From NCBI GenBank assembly GCA_041748615.1, contig JBGTCY010000026.1:1-11714 (forward strand): 11,714 nt of DNA, written 5' to 3'. Of this stretch, positions 6,444 to 11,714 are shown piece by piece. Source of the DNA: JBGTCY01 sp041748615. GTDB taxonomy: Bacteria; Bacteroidota; Bacteroidia; Chitinophagales; CAIOSU01. Made by a program: the position numbers and the translations under genes. The notes below the pieces were generated by a model. The model made no database searches and was not told where the DNA came from. It saw only the letters and a program-made list of their open reading frames with translations. Positions within the stretch are counted from its first letter, which is position 1. Every line of letters begins with the position of its first letter.

Positions 6444-7739
6444 TCAGAAATCGTTCTCGATATCCTGCTCGAAGTATTTTCTGCTTTTTTCAAAAATGTT
6501 GGACCACCAGCGGTTTTTCCCCTGTTGTAATTTGATTTCTTTTTTTAAATCCGTTCTCGCATTCTGATACATACTGTCTTCATAGCCTTTGATGATTAAC
6601 CCGACTCCGGTAGAGAACATGGGGTTTTTCACCTGCTCAATCATCCCTTTTGTGATATGCTCGGTGGGATAGCCGATGCGAGCCGACAAGCCGGTGATAT
6701 ATTCCACCAACTGTACAAGATGTTTTAATTGCGCGCCTCCACCGGTGAGCACGATGCCGCCAATGAGTTTTTTCTCATAACCGGAAACGCGGATTTCACG
6801 ATAGACCATTTCGATGATTTCTTCCATGCGCGCCTGGATGATGTGGGCGAGATTGCGCAATGAAATTTCTTTGGGTGGTCTGCCTTTCAGACTTAAGACG
6901 GAGATGACAGCGTTTTCCTGTGTTTCGAGGGCATAAGCGGAGCCGTGTTGCAGTTTTAGTTGTTCCGCTTGTTCCTGCATAATCAGGCAGCCTTCGCGAA
7001 TGTCTTTGGTGACGATGTCGCCCGCGAAAGGAATCACCGCGGTATGGCGGATGATGCCGTCCTGAAAAATAGCGATGTCAGTCGTACCGCCTCCGATATC
7101 CACCAATGCGACACCTGCTTCTTTTTCTTCATCGGTGAGCACAGCAGCGGCTGAAGCCAACGGTTCAAGAATGAGGTCGGCAGCATCCAGACCGGCACGC
7201 TGAATGCAGCGCTCGATATTTTGCGCGGCAGTCACCTGCCCGGTGATGATATGGAAATTCGCTTCCAGCCTTCTGCCGAACATACCGATGGGTTCTTTAA
7301 TTCCCTGCTCATTGTCAATGATATATTCCTGCGGTAATACATGAATAATCCTGTCGCCCGGAGGCATGGCGAGTTTCTGCATGTCGGAAATCAACCGCCT
7401 GATGTCATCCGGAGAAATTTCAGCATCCGTTTCTTCACGCATGAAAATGCCGCGATGCTGCATGCTTTTGATATGCTGACCGGCAATGCCGACATACACT
7501 TTCGTGATTTCGGCATTGGTTTTTTCTTTCACTTCCTGAATCACTTTCTGAATGGCGTCCACCGTTTTGTTGATATTCGCCACCATGCCCCGCGACACGC
7601 CAAAAGAATCGGTCTTTGCCATCGCGAGCACTTCTACTTTTTCATGTTCATTCACACGACCTACAATCGCGCACACTTTGGTAGTGCCGATGTCCAGACC
7701 GACAATGATATCTCCGGGTAATGTTTCAAAATTTGCCAT
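6444..7739 (-). CDS. ftsA: Cell division protein FtsA
   Basis: Actin-like ATPase of 431 residues that tethers FtsZ filaments to the inner membrane and recruits later division proteins. Phosphate-1 is GLDIGTTK (14-21), phosphate-2 is DIGGGTTD (214-221) and the adenosine loop is VLTGGGAQL (330-338), all canonical. The 1C domain replacing actin 1B lies at about 84-165. The C-terminal region NRWWSNIFEKSRKYFEQ (409-425) is a good amphipathic membrane-targeting helix. I chose the ATG at 7739, five bases downstream of the ftsQ stop. An in-frame TTG at 7760 would add seven residues, but those overlap the ftsQ end. Close coupling to ftsQ suggests translational coupling, and the start has no Shine-Dalgarno sequence. 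The intact motifs identify this copy as the conventional FtsA, in contrast to the downstream paralogue. Confidence 0.97.
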   Translation of the reverse strand: MANFETLPGDIIVGLDIGTTKVCAIVGRVNEHEKVEVLAMAKTDSFGVSRGMVANINKTVDAIQKVIQEVKEKTNAEITKVYVGIAGQHIKSMQHRGIFMREETDAEISPDDIRRLISDMQKLAMPPGDRIIHVLPQEYIIDNEQGIKEPIGMFGRRLEANFHIITGQVTAAQNIERCIQRAGLDAADLILEPLASAAAVLTDEEKEAGVALVDIGGGTTDIAIFQDGIIRHTAVIPFAGDIVTKDIREGCLIMQEQAEQLKLQHGSAYALETQENAVISVLSLKGRPPKEISLRNLAHIIQARMEEIIEMVYREIRVSGYEKKLIGGIVLTGGGAQLKHLVQLVEYITGLSARIGYPTEHITKGMIEQVKNPMFSTGVGLIIKGYEDSMYQNARTDLKKEIKLQQGKNRWWSNIFEKSRKYFEQDIENDF

Positions 7740-7744
7740 AGGAA

Positions 7745-8515
7745 TTAAATTTTTGTACAAACTATTTGTTGGTCATATTTTAAATTGATGACGCGATATT
7801 TATCGGCATCAAAATTTTTGAGGATTTCTTTGTAAAACACCAGCAACTTGTTGAATTTGTCGTGAAGATTCTCCGTTCTGCCGAGCCTGATAATGTGATT
7901 TCCTAATTTTGGCACTAATTCAAATTCTCCGTTTTCAGTGACATGAATCTGTTCAAACTGCGCTTTCCAAAAATTATCTGCGGCAATAAACTTGCACAAC
8001 TTCACCAAATCATCTAATAGCAGGGAATCATCATCCGCGTCAATATTTCCTGTCGCTACAACCACTCTTGCAGTAAATTTAGATGAGAGCGGCATCTTAT
8101 CGCCTTTTACATCAATATAAAAACTAACACCGGAATTGTTGACAACTCTGACCAACGGTTCCCGCTGTTGTATATCCACATAGACATCGCCTTTCAGCGT
8201 GAAATAGATTTCCGCGTTCCTGATGAAAGGATTCAGTTCAAGTTTTTCTTCAATATCTGTAAAGTCAATATTACCAAGGGCTAAGCCTTCCAAATCGCTC
8301 GAATATTCATTTTTTATCGCTGTGAGAATATCTTCTTCGGCTATAAAAAATAATCCGGTTGCGTGGTCAATTTTAATGTACACATTGTTGCACTCTTTTA
8401 ATTTATGATTAATAATAGATTTACTTAATACAAAAACGAACAACACGATGGTAATTCCCCAAAGCGCCAGTTTCAATGTTTGATGCAGATTGTATTGTTG
8501 CGGTAATATTTTCAT
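7745..8515 (-). CDS. ftsQ: Cell division protein FtsQ/DivIB
   Basis: A 256-residue bitopic membrane protein. It has a short cytoplasmic N-terminus, one transmembrane helix at about 15-32 (LALWGITIVLFVFVL), and an extracytoplasmic POTRA-like region at about 46-120 ending in QREPLVRVVN (117-126). The family's beta domain follows, with YIDVKGDKMPLS (133-144). In the family it joins the FtsQLB-type complex that licenses septal peptidoglycan synthesis by FtsW and its partner transpeptidase. Similarity between FtsQ proteins is low, so the call rests on topology, the QREP motif and position between murC and ftsA. The ATG at 8515 lies 16 bases after the murC stop and directly precedes a typical FtsQ N-terminus. 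An upstream in-frame start at 8593 would overlap murC by about 60 bases and is less likely. Confidence 0.93.
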   Translation of the reverse strand: MKILPQQYNLHQTLKLALWGITIVLFVFVLSKSIINHKLKECNNVYIKIDHATGLFFIAEEDILTAIKNEYSSDLEGLALGNIDFTDIEEKLELNPFIRNAEIYFTLKGDVYVDIQQREPLVRVVNNSGVSFYIDVKGDKMPLSSKFTARVVVATGNIDADDDSLLLDDLVKLCKFIAADNFWKAQFEQIHVTENGEFELVPKLGNHIIRLGRTENLHDKFNKLLVFYKEILKNFDADKYRVINLKYDQQIVCTKI

Positions 8516-8531
8516 GTTCGAACCTTTTACA

Positions 8532-9905
8532 CTAATAAATGTCAGAAAATTTTGATTGCAGTATTTTTTTAAGCGGTTCCACCAGCGCGTCAATGTCGCC
8601 AGCTCCCACGGTCAGCAAAATGTCCGGCTCATTATTGCTGAAATAATCCAGCATGGCTTCTTTGGAAAGCACACCAGCTTCCGGGTTGTTCATCAGTTTT
8701 ACAAGCATCTCCGAGTTGACACCCTCGACAGGTTTTTCACGCGCGGGATAAACGGGCAGCAAAATCACTTCATCGGCTTTGTCAAGCGCTGCGGCAAATC
8801 CTTCTGCCAGGTCGCGGGTGCGTGAAAAAAGATGCGGCTGAAACACGGCAGTGATATTACGTCCGGGGTGCATCGTTTTCACCGCTTCCAGCAGCGCGTT
8901 GATTTCTTCAGGATGATGTGCGTAGTCATCAATGAAAACCATGTTTTCATTTCGGATAATGTATTCAAAGCGTCTTTTCACCCCTTTGAAATCCGCGAAT
9001 GCATACCTGATTTTTTGCAGGTCAATGCCTAACTGACGCGCCACGCAATATGCCGCGAGCGCGTTTTCTACGTTATGTTTTCCCCCGGTATGCAGGACAA
9101 TATTTTTCAATCCATCCCCGCCTTCAATATCAAAATGAAACGCGCCTTCCTGTAATGCAATATTCCCGACACGGCAATCCGCTGATTCATCGGAAAAATC
9201 ATAGGTGATGATTTTTTTGTTTTTAATATTCTGCAGAATTGAAATATTGTGATGCGCAACCAGACATCCTTTCGGTTTTACTTTTGATGCGAATTCTTTA
9301 AACGCCTCATTGATATGCTCCATGCTGCCGTAAATATCCAGATGGTCGGAATCTACCGCAGTGATGACAGCGATGTCCGGTCTCAGTCGCAAAAACGAAC
9401 GGTCGAACTCATCAGCTTCCACCACTACAACCTGATTTTTGCCCTTTAAATAGTTCGTCTCATAATTGACTGAAATGCCGCCAATAAAAGCGGTGCAATC
9501 ATAGCCGGTGTGTTTGAGCAGATGCGCGATGAGTGTGGTGACGGAAGTCTTGCCATGCGAGCCACCAATAGCAATGGTAAATTTATCGCGGGTGAGTTCC
9601 TCCAGAATTTCAGAACGCTTTTTCAGGAGGTATTGATTGTTCAGAAAATAATTAAACTGGCGGTGGTCTTTTGGAATTGCCGGAGTATAAATCACCAAAT
9701 CCACTTCCTGCGGAATCAAATCAACGGAATCTTCATATAGAATGTTCATGCCTTCCTTTTCCAACTGTCTGGTCAACGCGGTGGAAACGCGGTCGTAGCC
9801 GAATACCTGTTTACCTTCCTGCAAAAAATGCCTCGCCAGGGCGCTCATTCCAATGCCCCCGATTCCGATGAAGTATATTTTTTTGATGTTGTTAAAATCC
9901 ATCAT
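8532..9905 (-). CDS. murC: UDP-N-acetylmuramate--L-alanine ligase (MurC)
   Basis: Cytoplasmic ATP-dependent ligase of 457 residues that adds L-alanine to UDP-MurNAc, the first peptide-stem step of peptidoglycan precursor synthesis. An N-terminal Rossmann-type domain binds UDP (GIGGIGMSALA, 14-24). The central ATPase domain has the P-loop GGSHGKTSVTT (114-124), VEADEFDRSF (162-171) and AVDSDHLDIYG (183-193). The C-terminal domain has DDYAHHP (326-332) and FQPHLFSRTRD (355-365). The length is normal. The P-loop reads GSHGKTS where many MurC proteins have GTHGKTT, a conservative variation. The first ATG overlaps the murG stop as ATGA. A second ATG follows immediately at 9902 and would shorten the protein by one residue. 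Confidence 0.98.
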   Translation of the reverse strand: MMDFNNIKKIYFIGIGGIGMSALARHFLQEGKQVFGYDRVSTALTRQLEKEGMNILYEDSVDLIPQEVDLVIYTPAIPKDHRQFNYFLNNQYLLKKRSEILEELTRDKFTIAIGGSHGKTSVTTLIAHLLKHTGYDCTAFIGGISVNYETNYLKGKNQVVVVEADEFDRSFLRLRPDIAVITAVDSDHLDIYGSMEHINEAFKEFASKVKPKGCLVAHHNISILQNIKNKKIITYDFSDESADCRVGNIALQEGAFHFDIEGGDGLKNIVLHTGGKHNVENALAAYCVARQLGIDLQKIRYAFADFKGVKRRFEYIIRNENMVFIDDYAHHPEEINALLEAVKTMHPGRNITAVFQPHLFSRTRDLAEGFAAALDKADEVILLPVYPAREKPVEGVNSEMLVKLMNNPEAGVLSKEAMLDYFSNNEPDILLTVGAGDIDALVEPLKKILQSKFSDIY

Positions 9906-10993
9906 TTTGCAAGTGATAAAATTTCTTTGGCAATTCTTTCAGCGGCATCCGGCATCGCAAGACGCGCAATATTTTCACTCAATATTTTTTGCGCTTCCGC
10001 GTCCGAGCATAATTCAATCGCTTTTCTCACCAACACCTCCCGCGCTTGCGCGTCTTTCACCATCCAGGCTGCATTTTCTTTGACTAATGCCTGCGCATTT
10101 TTTGTCTGATGGTCTTCCGCGACATTGGGTGAAGGCACGAGAATCACCGGTTTTTTTACAACACATAATTCCGAAATGGCAATCGCGCCCGCCCGCGAAA
10201 TAATGATGTCCGCAGCGGAATAAGCAATGTCCATTTCTTTGATAAAATCATGAATACTTATATCCGGGTGAGCTTCCACTGTTTTCCTGATTTCATTGTA
10301 ATAATACTTACCCGTTTGCCAGATGAGTTGAATATCATTTTTCAAAAAATCAAACAGATAATGCCTGACACTTTCGTTAATTGTTCTCGCACCGAGGCTG
10401 CCGCCAATTACGAGCACGGTTTTTTTCTCCGCAGATAAATTAAAATGCCGGAGGCTCTCCGTTTTACCCGCCTTCATGCCGGTGATATTTTCCCGCACCG
10501 GGTTGCCGGTGAGGATGATTTTTTCTTTCGGAAAAAACTTTTCCATGCCGCTGTATGCCACACAAAAACAAACCGCCTTTTTTGCCATCAGTTTGTTGGT
10601 GACTCCGGCAAAAGAATTTTGTTCCTGAATTAAAACAGGAATGCCTTTCATCGCGGCAACATACATCGCGGGTCCGCTCGCGTAGCCACCCACTCCCACC
10701 ATCACGTCAGGCTTGAAACTTTTGATGATGGTATTGGCTTTCATGATGCTGGAAATTATTTTAAACGGTAATAACAGGTTCTTAAAAAGTTGCTGACGCT
10801 GAAACCCGCTAATCCATAATCCGTCAATTTCATATCCGGCTTCCGGCACTTTCTGCATTTCAAGCCGCCCCTGCGCTCCGATGAATCGGATTTGGATCGA
10901 GGCGTCTGACTTTTTCAAAGCATTCGCGATGGCGATTGCCGGGAAGACATGTCCGCCCGTTCCTCCACCACTGATAAGTACTTTAACCGGCAT
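9902..10993 (-). CDS. murG: Lipid II synthase MurG (GlcNAc transferase)
   Basis: A 363-residue GT-B glycosyltransferase on the cytoplasmic face of the inner membrane. It moves GlcNAc from UDP-GlcNAc onto lipid I to give lipid II. The N-terminal domain has the first glycine loop GGGTGGHVFPA (9-19) and the second, GVGGYASGP (100-108), with QEQNSFAGVTN (123-133). The C-terminal donor-binding domain has GGSLGA (197-202), SRAGAIAISEL (266-276) and PSPNVAEDHQTKNA (287-300), the family's nucleotide-sugar signature region. A hydrophobic and basic patch around 68-95 is consistent with membrane association. The start codon lies within the last 11 bases of ftsW in another frame and the stop overlaps the murC start by four bases, so expression is probably coupled both ways. 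All expected motifs are present. Confidence 0.98.
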   Translation of the reverse strand: MPVKVLISGGGTGGHVFPAIAIANALKKSDASIQIRFIGAQGRLEMQKVPEAGYEIDGLWISGFQRQQLFKNLLLPFKIISSIMKANTIIKSFKPDVMVGVGGYASGPAMYVAAMKGIPVLIQEQNSFAGVTNKLMAKKAVCFCVAYSGMEKFFPKEKIILTGNPVRENITGMKAGKTESLRHFNLSAEKKTVLVIGGSLGARTINESVRHYLFDFLKNDIQLIWQTGKYYYNEIRKTVEAHPDISIHDFIKEMDIAYSAADIIISRAGAIAISELCVVKKPVILVPSPNVAEDHQTKNAQALVKENAAWMVKDAQAREVLVRKAIELCSDAEAQKILSENIARLAMPDAAERIAKEILSLAK

Positions 10994-11714
10994 TGTCTTT
11001 TATTGTGGGTTTCCCTTTTGAGTCATTTTTATCTTTTCCGTTTTGGTCAGGTTTCGGTTTTTCAATGTCGCGGCTCACGCTCAGAATAATACCGACCGAA
11101 ATGCTGGTAAAAAATAAAGAGGTGCCGCCCATGCTCACTAAGGGTAAGGTTTGTCCGGTCACCGGCACTAAGTTGACCGCGACCGCCATATTAATCATCG
11201 CCTGTAAAACGAGACTGATGCTCAAACCCACGGCAAGCAATCCGCCAAAGGGGTTCGAACTTTTCGCGACAATTTTTATCGCACGGTATAAAAACAGCAG
11301 GTAGAGAAAAACCATGAAAGCGCCTCCGGCAAGCCCGTATTCTTCAATGATGATGGAAAAAATAAAATCGGAATAAGGATGCGGCAAAAAATTTCGCTGA
11401 TGACTGTTTCCCGGACCTTTTCCCAGAATACCACCTTTGGCAACCGCGATTTTCGCCTGAGTTACCTGGTAAGGTTCCGATGAATCTTTATCCACAAACT
11501 CTACAATTCTTTTTTTCCAGGTTGAAGAACGGGTTTCAATCGGCAGCACCGATTCCAATAAAATCATCAGTGAAAAAGCGACTATCATCATTCCAATCAG
11601 CGCAGCGATGTGTGTGATTTTAGCTCTGCCGATAAACATCACGAGCACGGATGTAGTGAACAACATCATCGCGGTGGAAAGATTAGCCGGAGCAATGAGC
11701 ACACAAATAATCAG
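10983..11714 (-). CDS. ftsW: Septal peptidoglycan polymerase FtsW (5' end outside window)
   Basis: The C-terminal 243 residues of a SEDS-family membrane glycosyltransferase that polymerises lipid II at the division septum. The frame is open to the right edge of the window and the true start lies beyond it. Visible features are APANLSTAMMLF, matching the SEDS segment QPDLGTxxxxF, and several transmembrane helices. The large extracytoplasmic loop has GKGPGNSHQR and LPHPYSDFIFSIIIEEYG, in which the Asp of SDFIF corresponds to the catalytic aspartate of SEDS enzymes. A conserved VSMGGTSL segment lies in the last helices. The C-terminal cytoplasmic tail is hydrophilic and Lys/Asp-rich. FtsW is preferred over RodA because it directly precedes murG, murC and ftsQ. 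Its last 11 bases overlap the murG start. Confidence 0.97.
   Translation of the reverse strand: MIICVLIAPANLSTAMMLFTTSVLVMFIGRAKITHIAALIGMMIVAFSLMILLESVLPIETRSSTWKKRIVEFVDKDSSEPYQVTQAKIAVAKGGILGKGPGNSHQRNFLPHPYSDFIFSIIIEEYGLAGGAFMVFLYLLFLYRAIKIVAKSSNPFGGLLAVGLSISLVLQAMINMAVAVNLVPVTGQTLPLVSMGGTSLFFTSISVGIILSVSRDIEKPKPDQNGKDKNDSKGKPTIKDNAG

Noticed and set aside
5089..7739. The two ftsA genes as a single gene split by a sequencing frameshift
   Set aside because: Each frame encodes a complete FtsA fold with its own phosphate-1 and adenosine motifs, and both have proper starts and stops.
7740..7760. TTG start adding seven residues to FtsA
   Set aside because: It overlaps the end of ftsQ. The ATG at 7739 gives the usual short N-terminus before the phosphate-1 loop.
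8516..8593. Earlier start for FtsQ inside murC
   Set aside because: It would overlap murC by about 60 bases and add a segment unlike the usual short cytoplasmic tail. The ATG at 8515 is better placed.

Overview
The window looks like a piece of a Bacteroidota chromosome. The evidence is the gene order of the division and cell-wall (dcw) cluster (ftsW-murG-murC-ftsQ-ftsA-ftsZ, with no murB or ddl between murC and ftsQ), the FtsZ C-terminal peptide ending NSFLHDNVD, start codons without Shine-Dalgarno sequences, and an outer-membrane TonB-dependent receptor carrying an N-terminal carboxypeptidase-regulatory-like domain. Genus and species cannot be read from the sequence. The assignment rests on motif recognition, not on a database search.

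Layout. Positions 1-355 have no convincing gene. They hold low-complexity heptamer-type repeats, a G-rich tract and three hairpin-capable segments, the last one directly upstream of the receptor. Positions 356-3289 (+) encode a 977-residue TonB-dependent receptor. Positions 3290-3480 are a convergent intergenic region dominated by a long imperfect palindrome of the dispersed 'CGTCATTGCG...CGCAATGACG' type, which probably doubles as a terminator. From 3481 to the right edge everything is on the minus strand. In transcription order (right to left) the genes are ftsW (5' end outside the window), murG, murC, ftsQ, ftsA, a second divergent ftsA-like gene, and ftsZ. Junctions are overlaps of 11 and 4 nt or gaps of about 5-17 nt, so this reads as one operon.

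How the genes work together. MurC adds L-alanine to UDP-MurNAc, MurG makes lipid II, and FtsW polymerises lipid II at the septum. FtsQ belongs to the FtsQLB-type regulatory complex. FtsA anchors FtsZ filaments to the membrane, and FtsZ forms the cytokinetic ring.

The notable feature is the extra FtsA paralogue between ftsA and ftsZ (5089-6426). It aligns along the full FtsA fold. However, its second phosphate-binding motif is degenerate, it lacks the C-terminal amphipathic membrane helix of its neighbour, and it carries a basic N-terminal extension of about 40 residues. This suggests a two-component FtsA system, and it is the best candidate here for something undescribed. The rest of the cluster is conventional.
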